Positions 28,388-38,213 are shown, counted from the first letter of the stretch. The stretch: 64,000 nucleotides of DNA from Solibacillus isronensis (GCF_023715405.1 NZ_JAMBOC010000001.1:310001-374000); one strand, 5' to 3'. A program made the numbers and translations. Notes: generated by a model from the sequence alone, not told the origin.

Positions 28388-28635
28388 TTGCTTATGGAAA
28401 AGTACAATTTTGGACAAATTTATAAAATGCTGTGTTTATGATCAAAGGTAGAGGGAAAATGTTTTAATTATAATAAAAGTTTGAAACAAAACAGGGCATA
28501 ATAAAATAATGATAACTTTTTGCGGAAAAATCAGAAATTTTGAAAGAAACTATTAATTAATATTAGTTTGCTGGATATGTTAGTATGAAAAAAAACTTAT
28601 ATGACATCCGAAGTTTGATGTCAAATATTACAAAA

Positions 28636-28649
28636 TGAAAAGGTTTTCA
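28636..28649 (+). promoter_or_regulatory. Possible cre site upstream of nupC
   Basis: TGAAAAGGTTTTCA differs by one base from the near-palindromic catabolite-responsive sequence TGAAAACGTTTTCA bound by CcpA. It lies 25 bases before the nupC start. Carbon control of nucleoside uptake is known in Bacilli; the site here is inferred from sequence only. Confidence 0.45.
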
Positions 28650-28674
28650 AAACTAAAAGAAGAGGTGCACATAC

Positions 28675-29886
28675 ATGGATTTCGTATGGGGAATCATAGG
28701 TATTCTGGGAGTTGTAGCGATTGCCATAGGGTTATCTAATAACCGTAAAGCAATTCAATGGAGAATTATTATTTCAGGATTAGTTGTCCAGTTGATTTTT
28801 GCATTTATCGTATTAAAGTGGTCTTTCGGCCGCGAGAAGCTTATGCAACTTTCTGAAGGTGTTCAGAAGCTGATTGGTTATGCCAACGAAGGGATTAACT
28901 TCGTATTCGGCGGTTTAGCAAATCCAGATAATGTTGGATTTGTATTCGCGATGAGCGTTTTAACAATTATTATTTTCTTCTCATCTTTAATCTCTGTCCT
29001 TTATTACTTGGGAATTATGCAATTTGTCATTAAGATTATTGGTGGATTCTTATCAAAAGTATTAGGTACAACAAAAGCGGAATCAGTAAATGCTGCTGCC
29101 AATATTTTCGTTGGACAAACAGAAGCACCGCTTGTAATTCGTCCATTTTTAAATAAAATGACGAAATCGCAAATGTTCGCAGTTATGACAGGTGGACTTG
29201 CATCAGTTTCAGGTTCAGTATTAATCGGTTATTCGTTATTAGGTGTTCCACTTGAATACTTACTGGCGGCAAGTTTCATGGCTGCTCCAGCTGGACTTGT
29301 AATGGCGAAATTAATGATTCCTGAAACAGAAGAAGTAAATGAAGATGACTTTAAATTAGAGCGTAATTCTGAAGCGACAAATGTTATTGATGCAGCTGCA
29401 GTAGGTGCATCTGACGGATTGAAATTAGCAGTAAATGTTGGAGCAATGCTATTAAGTTTCATCGCATTAATTGCCTTATTAAACGGTATTTTAGGTGGTA
29501 TTACAGGATTATTCGGTTTTGAAAATGTAACACTTGAAGGTTTATTAGGTTATGTATTTGCTCCATTAGCATTTTTAATCGGTGTACCTTGGGACGAGGC
29601 AGTACGTGCAGGTTCATTTATCGGTCAAAAATTAATCTTAAATGAATTTGTTGCCTACTCTAACTTCGGACCGGTTATCGGCGAGCTTTCTGACAAAACA
29701 GCCATTATTATTTCGTTTGCACTTTGTGGTTTTGCAAACTTAAGCTCAATGGGTATTTTAATCGGTGGTTTAGGTGGTATGGCACCGGATAAACGTCCAA
29801 TGATTGCAAAGCTTGCGATTAAAGCGGTTGCTGCAGGTACATTAGCATCATTACTATCAGCTGCAATTGCTGGTATGTTTATTTAA
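28675..29886 (+). CDS. nupC: NupC/NupG-family concentrative nucleoside transporter
   Basis: A 403-residue membrane protein that imports nucleosides with protons or sodium. The CNT family signature NIFVGQTEAPLVIRPFL (about 142-158) and the second core half with NEFVAYSNFGPV (about 322-333) and CGFANLSSMGILIGGLGGMAP are present. About ten membrane segments are expected. ATG 28675 follows AGAAGAGGTG. It is a single-gene unit, flanked by terminators, with a possible cre upstream. The exact substrate (pyrimidine or purine nucleosides) cannot be told. Confidence 0.92.
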   Translation: MDFVWGIIGILGVVAIAIGLSNNRKAIQWRIIISGLVVQLIFAFIVLKWSFGREKLMQLSEGVQKLIGYANEGINFVFGGLANPDNVGFVFAMSVLTIIIFFSSLISVLYYLGIMQFVIKIIGGFLSKVLGTTKAESVNAAANIFVGQTEAPLVIRPFLNKMTKSQMFAVMTGGLASVSGSVLIGYSLLGVPLEYLLAASFMAAPAGLVMAKLMIPETEEVNEDDFKLERNSEATNVIDAAAVGASDGLKLAVNVGAMLLSFIALIALLNGILGGITGLFGFENVTLEGLLGYVFAPLAFLIGVPWDEAVRAGSFIGQKLILNEFVAYSNFGPVIGELSDKTAIIISFALCGFANLSSMGILIGGLGGMAPDKRPMIAKLAIKAVAAGTLASLLSAAIAGMFI

Positions 29887-29904
29887 AATCTTTCAGTGTT
29901 CAAG

Positions 29905-29940
29905 AGACTGTGCTAAAAATATTTTAGCGCAGTCTTTTTT
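29905..29940. terminator. Terminator between nupC and the Crp-type regulator
   Basis: A 14-bp stem AGACTGTGCTAAAA / TTTTAGCGCAGTCT (one G-T pair) with T-run on +; the convergent regulator gene ends within its T-run. Confidence 0.85.
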
Positions 29941-30607
29941 AATACGTAATTTCTGATGCGAGTTTTTCCAGTTCAGACCGATTCTTCAGTACATACCCGC
30001 GATTTTGTTTCGTTATATAGCCGGCTTCACTAAATTGTGCTAGGACAAATAACAGGTGGCGATACGATACACCTAAGTAATCACATACTTCTGTATGTTT
30101 TTCTTTATAGAATTGTTGATCCGATGATAGTAGAATGAATGAGGCTAATCGGTTTTCCAACGGATAGGCCTGGTTTTGTGTATATTTTGCTGTGGCTGTC
30201 GTTGCTTTGTGACTTAAAAAAATACAGAGCATTTTCAGAAACACAGGATCTGCCAATAATTTTTCCTTCACTTCCTGAATGGAAATCGCAAAACATACTG
30301 ACTTTGATAAAGTTTGAATGCCTTTTGAATAGCGTTCGGCATTTAACAGTTCCATTTCGCCCATGAATGTTGGGGCTGTAATAAAATCGATAAGAGAAAT
30401 TTTCCCGTTTTTATGGGTAATATATAATTTAGCTTTCCCTTCAACCATGTAATACAAATAGTCAGGGAAGGAATGCTCATGGAAAATAAATTCGCCTTTA
30501 TCGAATTCATACACATGGATAAATGGAACAATATCAAAAGAAAAATATTGGGAAATCGGGTATTGTTCGATATATGAGAGACTTTCATCTATTGGTAACT
30601 TTCTCAA
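29939..30607 (-). CDS. Crp/Fnr-family transcriptional regulator (YeiL-like)
   Basis: The 222-residue protein has a cyclic-nucleotide-binding-type beta-roll (about 25-125; FDKGEFIFHEHSFPDYLYYMVEG and GKISLIDF), a dimer helix and a C-terminal helix-turn-helix (about 170-210; HTEVCDYLGVSYRHLLFVLAQF). No cysteine cluster for an Fnr-type iron-sulfur centre is evident. It resembles YeiL-type regulators. A GTG at 30649 extends the frame, but AAGGAG lies inside that frame and the putative operator would become coding, so TTG 30607 is preferred (spacing 12, somewhat long). It is divergent from an MFS transporter gene that it probably controls. Confidence 0.8.
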   Translation of the reverse strand: MRKLPIDESLSYIEQYPISQYFSFDIVPFIHVYEFDKGEFIFHEHSFPDYLYYMVEGKAKLYITHKNGKISLIDFITAPTFMGEMELLNAERYSKGIQTLSKSVCFAISIQEVKEKLLADPVFLKMLCIFLSHKATTATAKYTQNQAYPLENRLASFILLSSDQQFYKEKHTEVCDYLGVSYRHLLFVLAQFSEAGYITKQNRGYVLKNRSELEKLASEITY

Positions 30608-30640
30608 ATTATAAAGCAACTCCTTCCAATTAAATATGAG

Positions 30641-30680
30641 ATTTCTCACATTATTGTAGTATTTCTCATGTTAATATTCA
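30641..30680. promoter_or_regulatory. Direct-repeat operator candidate in the divergent promoter region
   Basis: ATTTCTCACATTATT (30641) and ATTTCTCATGTTAAT (30661) are direct repeats exactly 20 bases apart; the first is also part of TGAGATTTCTCA, a 5-bp-armed dyad (30638-30649). Location between a Crp-type regulator and an MFS gene suggests binding sites for the regulator. Confidence 0.5.
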
Positions 30681-30710
30681 ACTTAATAAAAAAGAAAAAG
30701 GATGAAGACT

Positions 30711-31859
30711 ATGAATAATCAGCGTTGGCTCGCGAAAAACTTCTTTATGTTCTTTATTACATGGGGTATTTTCCTGCCATACTGGACAGGTTGGCTTATT
30801 AATGATAAAGGGCTTACGGTTTCGGAAGCGAGCATTATAATGGGCTTTGGACTGGTTGCACGGGCCATCTCGACGATGTTTATTTTCCCGTTTGTTTCTA
30901 AAGTAATGAGCAACAAAAATGTGCTGATCTTTTTTACTGCAAGTTCATTAATTGTGACGCTGCTATACATACCGATCAATTCATTCGGCGGCTTATTTTT
31001 AATGACGTTACTGTTCAGTGCTTTTTACCCGGCTTTATTACCGGCTGTTGAGAGCAGTGCTTCCACATTAATGCAACATGGAACCATACATTATGGGAAA
31101 GCGCGTTCGTTAGGATCTTTCGGGTTTGTCGTCGCTGTATTAATCATCAGTATGATCAGCGGGATGTACGGGGAGCAAATGATCTTATGGATGATGATTT
31201 TAGGTTTAACGGCATTGCTCATCATTCAATTCATGCCTGCACCTCAAGTTTTAAGTATAGTGCCTGTAAAAGAGGATGGAAAAACGCTCTCAATGAAGGG
31301 TCTATTTGAAGTGAAAAGCTTTATCATCGTATTGTTTGTCGTCATTTTACTTCAGGGGGCACATGCATCGTACTATAACTATGGCTATATTTATTTACAG
31401 GATCTGAATGTCAATCCGTTTTATATCGGCATGATTTTAAATGTCGCAGTAATATTTGAAGTTCTTTATTTTTTCAAGGCCGATACAATTTTAACAAAAT
31501 GGAAACCTTCTTCATTATTGCTTGTTGCGGCAATTGGCTCGAGCGTTCGTTGGATTTTAGTTTACGCATTTCCGAATATGCCGATGTTTATCATATCTCA
31601 GGCACTTCACGCTCTGTCATTTGCGATGGCGCATTATGCCTTTATCCGCTATATTTCAAAAGCTTTACCACAGGAGCAGATCCCAAATGCACAGGGGATT
31701 TATTCGGCACTTGCAATGAGTTTAAGTGCAGCGATTCTTACATTATTAGGTGGTGCACTTTATGAAATCGAGCCAGGTCTGGCGTTCTTAGGAATGATCA
31801 TTTGTACAGTGCCTGCAATCCTTTTAATTTTACTGACGAAAAAACGTTTTAATTATTAA
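30711..31859 (+). CDS. MFS transporter (phenylpropionate permease HcaT-like)
   Basis: The 382-residue protein has about 12 membrane segments. The start LAKNFFMFFITWGIFLPYW with a Gly/Pro-rich first helix, FGLVARAISTMFIFP and RSLGSFGFVVAVL (about 125-137) are typical of the HcaT/MFS_1-like group. The substrate is unknown; HcaT itself moves aromatic acids, and related members move nucleosides. ATG 30711 follows AAAAGGATG; ATG 30702 is part of that site. Co-control with the divergent Crp-type regulator is likely. No terminator is evident before the alaS promoter, so read-through into the T-box leader is possible. Confidence 0.82.
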   Translation: MNNQRWLAKNFFMFFITWGIFLPYWTGWLINDKGLTVSEASIIMGFGLVARAISTMFIFPFVSKVMSNKNVLIFFTASSLIVTLLYIPINSFGGLFLMTLLFSAFYPALLPAVESSASTLMQHGTIHYGKARSLGSFGFVVAVLIISMISGMYGEQMILWMMILGLTALLIIQFMPAPQVLSIVPVKEDGKTLSMKGLFEVKSFIIVLFVVILLQGAHASYYNYGYIYLQDLNVNPFYIGMILNVAVIFEVLYFFKADTILTKWKPSSLLLVAAIGSSVRWILVYAFPNMPMFIISQALHALSFAMAHYAFIRYISKALPQEQIPNAQGIYSALAMSLSAAILTLLGGALYEIEPGLAFLGMIICTVPAILLILLTKKRFNY

Positions 31860-31869
31860 GGAATGCCGA

Positions 31870-31898
31870 TTGACAGCACGGTGTCTATTTTTTATAAT
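31870..31898 (+). promoter_or_regulatory. Consensus sigma-A promoter of the alaS T-box transcript
   Basis: TTGACA (31870-31875), a 17-base spacer and TATAAT (31893-31898): both hexamers are perfect. Transcription should begin near 31905. Confidence 0.9.
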
Positions 31899-31904
31899 GA
31901 AGAG

Positions 31905-32141
31905 CATAATAAAATGAAAACGATGATGGAACAAGTACGTATGAATTTCGTGAGCAGAAAGAGATTTCCCGGCTGAAAAAATCTCCCCGAATAAATACTG
32001 AAAGCTACTCCAGAGTGCAGCTAATCACTGCCGTTTGCTTACGTTACAAGCACTTGAGATATAATGCATTGCGCATTATAAATTAGGGTGGTACCACGAA
32101 ATAATAGTCTTCGTCCCTTTACCGGGATGAAGGCTTTTTTT
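31905..32141 (+). promoter_or_regulatory. T-box riboswitch upstream of alaS
   Basis: The conserved T-box sequence AGGGTGGTACCACG is at 32085-32098; its TGGT can pair with the ACCA end of uncharged tRNA-Ala. The stem I region starts around GATGATGGAACAAGTACG (about 31923) with a GAGCAGAAAGAGA segment. The specifier is probably the alanine codon GCT at 32004-32006 (in GAAAGCTACTCC). The competing terminator is 32106-32141 (AGTCTTCGTCCC / GGGATGAAGGCT, then T7). Uncharged tRNA-Ala should favour antitermination and alaS expression. No gene overlaps the 399-base gap. Confidence 0.95.
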
Positions 32142-32258
32142 GTTTTCTTCAGCGGATCATTGGGATTTCCGGTGAACGAAGCACTTATTTACGTGAAGGA
32201 TGTAATTAATTCGTACCAAAATTCATCGACTTCAATAAAAATTAGGAGGAAAAAAATC

Positions 32259-34931
32259 ATGACAACAAAAATTATGACAGGTTCTGAAATTCGACGTCTT
32301 TATTTGAATTTCTTTAAAGAAAAAGGGCATCATATTGAACCATCGGCACCATTAGTTCCAATTAATGACCCATCACTTTTATGGATCAACTCAGGAGTGG
32401 CTACATTAAAACCGTATTTTGATGGACGTATCATTCCTGATAACCCGCGTATTACAAACGCACAAAAATCGATTCGTACAAACGATATCGAAAACGTAGG
32501 TAAAACAGCACGTCACCATACATTCTTTGAAATGTTAGGGAACTTCTCTATCGGAGATTACTTTAAAAAAGAATCGATTCATTACGCTTGGGAGTTTTTA
32601 ACAGATCCAAAATGGATGGGCTTCGACCCTGAAAAGTTATCGGTAACAATCCACCCTGAAGATCAGGAAGCATATGACGTATGGCACAATGAAATCGGGA
32701 TACCGAAAGAGCGCCTAATCCGACTTGAAGGCAACTTCTGGGATATCGGCGAAGGTCCATCTGGTCCAAACTCTGAAATTTTCTATGATCGCGGTGAAGA
32801 GTACGGTGTTGGTGCACCGGCGGAAGAAATGTACACAGGCGGGGAAAATGAGCGTTACCTTGAAATTTGGAACCTTGTATTTTCTCAATTCAACCACAAT
32901 CCGGATGGCACATATACACCACTTCCAAAGCAAAACATTGATACAGGTATGGGTCTTGAACGTATCGTTTCTGTAGTACAAAACGTACCAACAAACTTTG
33001 ATACAGATCTTTTCATGCCAATCATTGAAAAAACAGAAATGTTTGCAAACCGTACGTACAAACGTTCGCATGAAGTGGATTTAAATGAAATTTTCGGATC
33101 AACTGAAGACGTGAATACACCATTTAAAGTAATTGCCGACCATATCCGTACAGTAGCATTTGCTATTGGGGACGGTGCATTGCCATCAAATGAAGGCCGT
33201 GGCTATGTATTGCGTCGTCTATTACGTCGTGCTGTTCGATATGCGAAGAAAATCGGCATTGAAAAGCCGTTTATGTTTGAATTAGTGCCGACTGTTGGAG
33301 ATATTATGCATGATTTCTATCCGCAAGTAAAAGAAAAGGAAGCATTTATTCAACGTGTTATTAAAAATGAAGAAGTGCGCTTCCATGAAACACTTGATGG
33401 TGGATTAGCAATTTTCAACGAAGTTGCAGAAAGCCAAAAAGCAAAAGGCGAAACAGTTATTCCTGGTGCTGATGCATTCCGTCTGTATGATACATTCGGT
33501 TTCCCGATTGAGTTAACGGAAGAGTATGCCGAAGAAGTTGGCATGACAGTTGACCATGAAGGTTTTGAAACTTCTATGGAACAACAGCGTGAACGTGCTC
33601 GTAATGCACGTGCTGATGTGGATTCAATGCAAGTACAAAACGAAGTGCTGTCAAATTTAACACAGCAGTCTACATTTATTTATGATGCATTTGAAGCTTC
33701 TGCAAAAGTTGCTGCAATTGTTGTCAACGGACAAGAAACTTCAACTGCTTCTGAAGGTGAAGAAGCGTTGGTTATTCTATCCGAAACACCGTTCTATGCT
33801 GAAATGGGTGGACAAATTGCCGATACAGGTATCATTGAAGCAGACGGATTCACTGCTATCGTAAAAGATGTTCAAAAAGCACCAAATGGCCAGCCATTGC
33901 ACACTGTTGTAGTAGAATCGGGTGAAATGAATGTCGGCGATTTGGCTACTGCAAAAGTAGATGAAGCAAAACGTAAATTAATCCTTAAAAACCATACAGC
34001 AACACACTTAATGCACCGTGCATTAAAAGATGTATTAGGTGACCATGTAGCACAAGCAGGTTCTTATGTAGGACCGGACCGTTTACGCTTTGACTTCTCT
34101 CACTTTGGCGCTGCAACGAAAGAAGAACTTGCGCAAGTTGAGCGTGCGGTGAACGAAAAAATTTGGGAAGATATCGAAGTCGTTATTCAGGAAATGGATA
34201 TTGATTCTGCAAAAGCGATGGGTGCAATGGCACTGTTCGGTGAAAAATATGGTGATGTTGTCCGTGTTGTAGCTGTTTCGGATTATTCGATTGAACTTTG
34301 CGGTGGACTGCATGTAAGCCGTTCATCTGAAATCGGCATTTTCAAAATCGTATCTGAAAGCGGTATCGGTGCAGGTACACGCCGTATCGAGGCTGTTACA
34401 GGAAAAGCGGCATATGAAGCAATCAAAGAAGAAGAAGCGATCTTAAATGAAGCAGCTGGCCTTTTAAAATCAAATGCTAAAGACGTGGCAACTCGTGTTG
34501 CAACACTTCAAGCGGATTACAAAGAACTTCAACGCGAAAATGATACATTGTCTCAAAAAATCGCAAATGCACAAGCTGGCGCAGTATTGGATGCAGCACA
34601 AAAAATTGGTGATGTGACAGTACTTGCTACTCGTGTAGAAGCAAAAGACAATAATCAATTACGCCAGATGATGGATGATTTAAAAGGAAAAATGGAATCA
34701 GCCGTTATTGTTCTTGGGGCTGTTGATGGCGAGAAAGTAATGTTATGCGCGGGTGTAACGAAAGATATCGTAGGTGGAAACTATCACGCTGGGAACATTG
34801 TGAAGCAAGTTGCTGAAGCTTGCGGCGGTAAAGGCGGCGGTCGTCCGGATATGGCAATGGCCGGTGCAAAAGATGCTGCCAAACTGGAAGAAGCATTAAA
34901 TGCTGTTTACGAACATGTAAAATCTTTCTAA
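32259..34931 (+). CDS. alaS: Alanyl-tRNA synthetase
   Basis: AlaS charges tRNA-Ala. The 890-residue enzyme has the class II catalytic core (about 1-245; motif 2 region [19 protein letters not shown] and motif 3 MGLERIVSV), the tRNA-recognition domain (to about 460), the editing domain with [12 protein letters not shown] (HxxxH, about 577-588) and the zinc ligand ELCGGLHV (about 676-683), and the C-Ala domain ending [16 protein letters not shown] 32259 after AGGAGG is the start; the frame opens earlier but inside the T-box, so upstream starts are rejected. Control is by the T-box. Confidence 0.98.
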   Translation: MTTKIMTGSEIRRLYLNFFKEKGHHIEPSAPLVPINDPSLLWINSGVATLKPYFDGRIIPDNPRITNAQKSIRTNDIENVGKTARHHTFFEMLGNFSIGDYFKKESIHYAWEFLTDPKWMGFDPEKLSVTIHPEDQEAYDVWHNEIGIPKERLIRLEGNFWDIGEGPSGPNSEIFYDRGEEYGVGAPAEEMYTGGENERYLEIWNLVFSQFNHNPDGTYTPLPKQNIDTGMGLERIVSVVQNVPTNFDTDLFMPIIEKTEMFANRTYKRSHEVDLNEIFGSTEDVNTPFKVIADHIRTVAFAIGDGALPSNEGRGYVLRRLLRRAVRYAKKIGIEKPFMFELVPTVGDIMHDFYPQVKEKEAFIQRVIKNEEVRFHETLDGGLAIFNEVAESQKAKGETVIPGADAFRLYDTFGFPIELTEEYAEEVGMTVDHEGFETSMEQQRERARNARADVDSMQVQNEVLSNLTQQSTFIYDAFEASAKVAAIVVNGQETSTASEGEEALVILSETPFYAEMGGQIADTGIIEADGFTAIVKDVQKAPNGQPLHTVVVESGEMNVGDLATAKVDEAKRKLILKNHTATHLMHRALKDVLGDHVAQAGSYVGPDRLRFDFSHFGAATKEELAQVERAVNEKIWEDIEVVIQEMDIDSAKAMGAMALFGEKYGDVVRVVAVSDYSIELCGGLHVSRSSEIGIFKIVSESGIGAGTRRIEAVTGKAAYEAIKEEEAILNEAAGLLKSNAKDVATRVATLQADYKELQRENDTLSQKIANAQAGAVLDAAQKIGDVTVLATRVEAKDNNQLRQMMDDLKGKMESAVIVLGAVDGEKVMLCAGVTKDIVGGNYHAGNIVKQVAEACGGKGGGRPDMAMAGAKDAAKLEEALNAVYEHVKSF

Positions 34932-34957
34932 ACATCTAAATTTTACTACTGGCATAT

Positions 34958-34986
34958 TTGAAGTGCTTGCAGGAATAAGTTATAAT
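34958..34986 (+). promoter_or_regulatory. Sigma-A promoter for ireB-ruvX
   Basis: TTGAAG, 17-base spacer, TATAAT (34981-34986). A 7-bp hairpin GGAGATG / CATCTCC (34996-35022) would lie at the very 5' end of the transcript and may stabilise it. Confidence 0.7.
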
Positions 34987-35048
34987 GATATAAATGGAGA
35001 TGGGAGAGTGTGATTCATCTCCTCATTGCTGAAAGCGAGGTGCTGGTC

Positions 35049-35321
35049 TTGAGTTCTTTCGATAAAACAATGAAATTCAGTTTTCCAGAAGAATCCATGG
35101 AACAAGAAGTAAAGCAAGTGATGCTGAAGGTGTATACGGCTTTAGAGGAAAAAGGGTATAATCCAACAAATCAAATTGTAGGGTATTTATTATCTGGCGA
35201 CCCGGCATACATCCCTCGCCACCAGGACGCACGTAATTTAATCCGCAAGCTTGAACGTGACGAGATTTTAGAGGAGCTCGTTAGATTTTATATTAGAAAG
35301 AATACTGAGGCGGATAAATGA
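35049..35321 (+). CDS. ireB: IreB family regulatory phosphoprotein (UPF0297)
   Basis: The 90-residue protein matches YrzL/IreB; in Enterococcus IreB is a substrate of the Ser/Thr kinase IreK and affects cephalosporin resistance. The signature SSFDKTMKF at the start and [18 protein letters not shown] (about 44-61) are almost invariant in Firmicutes. TTG 35049 is chosen because GAGGTG ends 7 bases before it and the family protein begins MSSFDKT; the frame runs upstream to 35010. It overlaps ruvX by 4 bases (ATGA). Confidence 0.93.
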   Translation: MSSFDKTMKFSFPEESMEQEVKQVMLKVYTALEEKGYNPTNQIVGYLLSGDPAYIPRHQDARNLIRKLERDEILEELVRFYIRKNTEADK

Positions 35322-35734
35322 GAATTATGGGTTTAGACGTCGGCTCGAAAACAGTCGGCGTTGCAATTAGCGATGCGCTAGGGTGGACAGCGCAAGGAAT
35401 CGAGACGATAAAAATCGATGAAGCGGCAGGTAAATTTGGTATTGAACGTATCAATGAGCTTGTAAAGGAACACAATGTAACAGAATTTGTTGTAGGCTAC
35501 CCGAAAAACATGAATAATTCAATCGGTCCCCGAGGGGAAGCTTCTGAAAGCTATAAAAAACTGCTGGAAGATACATTTGGTTTTCCTGTTAAGCTTTGGG
35601 ACGAGCGTATGACAACGATGGCTGCTGAACGTATGCTGATCGAAGCAGACGTAAGCCGTAAAAAAAGAAAGCTAGTTATTGATAAAATGGCTGCTGTCAT
35701 GATTTTACAAGGTTATTTAGATAGTAAAAACTAA
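35318..35734 (+). CDS. ruvX: Holliday junction resolvase-like RuvX (YqgF)
   Basis: The 138-residue RNase H-fold protein has the N-terminal catalytic [19 protein letters not shown] (Asp at 6), [16 protein letters not shown] (about 55-70) and the [15 protein letters not shown] segment (about 88-102) with the second acidic site. The family acts in pre-16S rRNA processing and possibly recombination. It is translationally coupled to ireB, an arrangement conserved across Firmicutes. Confidence 0.95.
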   Translation: MRIMGLDVGSKTVGVAISDALGWTAQGIETIKIDEAAGKFGIERINELVKEHNVTEFVVGYPKNMNNSIGPRGEASESYKKLLEDTFGFPVKLWDERMTTMAAERMLIEADVSRKKRKLVIDKMAAVMILQGYLDSKN

Positions 35735-35841
35735 AGTTGCTCTACATGAGGCTTTTTTGTACTTATCCGAAAAGGCTTTATGTATAATGTATTGAGCAGT
35801 AACAGGCACCAATGCCTAAATATTATGAAGAGGTGACGATC

Positions 35842-36132
35842 ATGTCAGAACAACAAAATCATATTACAGTAGTCGATGAAAACGGCAACGAACAACTTTG
35901 CGAAATTTTACACACTTTCGATTCAGAAGAGTTCGGTAAATCATACGTATTATATTCTTTAGTAGGCGCAGAAGAAGACGAAGATGGCGCAGTTGAAATT
36001 TTCGCATCTGCATTCGTTCCTGCTGAAAACGGTGAAGATGGCGAATTAACGCCGATTGAAACAGAAGCAGAATGGGATTTAATCGAAGAAGTATTAAATC
36101 AGATTGAAGACGAATTAGGCGAAGAAGAATAA
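35842..36132 (+). CDS. DUF1292 protein (YrzB-like)
   Basis: The 96-residue acidic protein has a single DUF1292 domain: [35 protein letters not shown] and ALxP-like [17 protein letters not shown]. Function is unknown; yrzB follows ruvX in B. subtilis too. ATG 35842 is preceded by GAAGAGGTGACG. An ATG at 35812 opens the same frame but lacks a ribosome site. A terminator at 36149 separates it from the double-domain relative. Confidence 0.88.
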   Translation: MSEQQNHITVVDENGNEQLCEILHTFDSEEFGKSYVLYSLVGAEEDEDGAVEIFASAFVPAENGEDGELTPIETEAEWDLIEEVLNQIEDELGEEE

Positions 36133-36148
36133 TTCATTTGACACAATA

Positions 36149-36183
36149 AAAACAGAGTGGGTGATGAGCCTGCTCTGTTTTAT
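36149..36183 (+). terminator. Rho-independent terminator between DUF1292 genes
   Basis: A 9-bp stem AAAACAGAG / CTCTGTTTT (36149-36157, 36173-36181). It ends 19 bases before the next start, so the second gene depends on read-through or a promoter not seen. Confidence 0.75.
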
Positions 36184-36201
36184 TCATTGGGAGGAATTAG
36201 T

Positions 36202-36714
36202 TTGGAAGAAAATATTTTTATTTTGCAAAAAGAAGACGGCGGAGAGCAACAATGCCGCGTTGTATTTACATTTGATTCGGAAGATCATTCATATGTTTTA
36301 TTCTCATTAATCGGTGATGAAGAAGCAGGTATTTCTGCACTTCGCTATGTTCTCGACGAGAATGGCGAAATGAGCGGCTTTGCGGATATTGAAACAGATG
36401 AAGAATGGTCAATGGTTGAAGAAGTTATGAATACGGTACTAGACGAATTTGGCTCGGATCAGACAAATTACTTCACAATCACGAATGAAGATGATGAAGA
36501 AGTTATGTGCCAAATATTACACCGCTTTGAAAGCAACGGCAAAAATTACTTATTCTATGCAATTATGGAAGACGATGAGCCTGTACTGGAGGAAGTATAT
36601 GCTTCTGCCTATATCGCTGGCGATAACGGTGAAGTAGCGGACTTGCTTCCTATCGAAACAGACGAAGAGTGGGAAATGGTAGAACAAGTATTAAACTCAT
36701 TGGCACAAAACTAA
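36202..36714 (+). CDS. Tandem double DUF1292 protein
   Basis: The 170-residue acidic protein contains two DUF1292 copies in tandem. The first (about 1-80) has GGEQQCRVVFTFDSE and SYVLFSLIGDEE, ending DIETDEEWSMVEEVMN; the second (about 88-170) has DEEVMCQILHRFES and NYLFYAIMEDDE, ending PIETDEEWEMVEQVLN. Each copy keeps the single cysteine. It likely arose by duplication of the neighbouring gene. TTG 36202 after GGGAGGA is chosen; the upstream frame from 36157 lies in the terminator. Function is unknown. Confidence 0.82.
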   Translation: MEENIFILQKEDGGEQQCRVVFTFDSEDHSYVLFSLIGDEEAGISALRYVLDENGEMSGFADIETDEEWSMVEEVMNTVLDEFGSDQTNYFTITNEDDEEVMCQILHRFESNGKNYLFYAIMEDDEPVLEEVYASAYIAGDNGEVADLLPIETDEEWEMVEQVLNSLAQN

Positions 36715-36721
36715 TTTCAAG

Positions 36722-36758
36722 AACCTTACTGACGATTTATACGGCAGTAGGGTTTTTT
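36722..36758 (+). terminator. Rho-independent terminator
   Basis: A 10-bp stem AACCTTACTG / CAGTAGGGTT (one G-T pair) with T7. Confidence 0.85.
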
Positions 36759-36901
36759 TATTGTTCAAATTTAGACAAAAACGAACATTTTCTATTATAA
36801 AACGTCGCAAATAGTGAGAATTTCCATACCTTTCATGGCTCTATATTGTGTCGAAAGAGATTTTTATGTATCATTATGGGAGAGAAAAAGGGGGGACTCC
36901 C

Positions 36902-38020
36902 GTGCTAGACGAAAATAAGAAGCAAGAAATGTTCAATAAGATGAAAGAGCGTAAAGGAGAAGTCAGAACGGTGCGTAAAATTGTGGGAATCATCGCGCTT
37001 GTGGCTCTTCTGATTATTGCCATTGTCGGTTTCGTAGGATACAACTATGTGACATCGGCATTGGAACCAATGGACCCGGAATCGAACAAAAAAGTTGAAG
37101 TCGAAATTCCGATGGGTTCAGGTATTACATTAATATCGACTATTCTAGAAGATAAGGGCATTGTAAAGAATGCACAGATTTTTAAATATTACACTAAATT
37201 TAAAAATGAATCGGAATTCCAAGCCGGCAGTTATTCTTTAACGAAATCCATGACACTCGACGAAATTATTGAAAGCTTAAAGACAGGTCGTGTGTATCGC
37301 GAGCCTGTATTTACAATGACAGTGCCAGAAGGGTTAACACTTGAGCAAGTAGCAGATGTTGTACAGAAAAATACTTCTCATAAAGCAGAGGACTTCATGA
37401 AAAAAGTGACGGATGCCGCTTATGTCAAGCAATTAATCACTGAATATCCTGAATTATTGTCAGAAGCTATTTTAAAGGAGAATATTCGTCATCCGTTAGA
37501 AGGCTATTTATATCCGGCAACATATCCTTTCTTTGAGGAAAACCCAACGATAGAGGAAATTATCGATACAATGCTTTCTGCGATGAATACGATTGTTTCC
37601 GAATATACTCCGGTATTGGAAGAACGTGAAACATCTGTTCATGAACTATTGACATTTGCATCACTGCTTGAAGAAGAGGCAACTGCCCAAACGGACCGTG
37701 AAACAATTGCGAGTGTATTCTATAACCGTATGGAAATTGAGATGCCTTTACAAACAGACCCAACCGTACTGTATGCATTAGGGTCCCATAAAGACCGCGT
37801 GCTGTATGAAGATTTGGAAGTGGACAACCCGTATAATACGTATCAAAATGTTGGATTGCCTCCAGGACCAATCGCGGGAGCCGGAAAAACATCAATTGAA
37901 GCGGCATTGAATCCTTCACAAACTGATTATTTATACTTCCTGGCAGATAAAGAAGGCATAAATCATTTTGCTAAAACGTATGATGAACATTTAGCGAACA
38001 TCGAAAAATATTTACGTTAA
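36902..38020 (+). CDS. mltG: Endolytic transglycosylase MltG
   Basis: MltG cuts nascent peptidoglycan strands at the membrane. The 372-residue protein has a cytoplasmic stretch, one membrane helix (about 25-50, IVGIIALVALLIIAIVGFVGY), a LysM-like subdomain (about 65-120) and the YceG catalytic domain: LEGYLYPATYPF (about 202-213), the catalytic Glu in LLEEEAT (about 258-264) and TDPTVLYALG. GTG 36902 has AAAAAGGGGGG in front; an open frame from 36848 is less likely. It corresponds to B. subtilis yrrL in the same place. Confidence 0.93.
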   Translation: MLDENKKQEMFNKMKERKGEVRTVRKIVGIIALVALLIIAIVGFVGYNYVTSALEPMDPESNKKVEVEIPMGSGITLISTILEDKGIVKNAQIFKYYTKFKNESEFQAGSYSLTKSMTLDEIIESLKTGRVYREPVFTMTVPEGLTLEQVADVVQKNTSHKAEDFMKKVTDAAYVKQLITEYPELLSEAILKENIRHPLEGYLYPATYPFFEENPTIEEIIDTMLSAMNTIVSEYTPVLEERETSVHELLTFASLLEEEATAQTDRETIASVFYNRMEIEMPLQTDPTVLYALGSHKDRVLYEDLEVDNPYNTYQNVGLPPGPIAGAGKTSIEAALNPSQTDYLYFLADKEGINHFAKTYDEHLANIEKYLR

Positions 38021-38157
38021 GAAAGTTAAGTTGTGGAAAAGGGATCGAATGGCTTGAAATTTCCGTTTTACGATGGAATTCAGTAAATTGTTCGCATTCC
38101 TTTTCTTTTCATGCTATTATAAATTGTGATTTTTTGTCCTTATATAACAATTTTGTA

Positions 38158-38213
38158 GGCGCAAACATCTTCGTTTCGTCTTTTTTCTTGTGAATGAAAG
38201 ATGGGCGCAAACA
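38158..38213 (+). repeat. GGCGCAAACA direct repeats flanking a small hairpin upstream of trmR
   Basis: GGCGCAAACA occurs at 38158-38167 and 38204-38213. Between them CATCTT (38166-38171) can pair with AAGATG (38198-38203). No gene is seen in this 216-base gap; a -10-like TATTATAAA occurs near 38115. Confidence 0.5.

Noticed and set aside
30608..30649. GTG start at 30649 for the Crp-type regulator
   Set aside because: The AAGGAG ribosome site and the putative operator would fall inside the coding sequence.
32088..32258. N-terminal extension of alaS by 57 codons
   Set aside because: It would translate the T-box motif and the terminator; ATG 32259 has AGGAGG and the family N-terminus.
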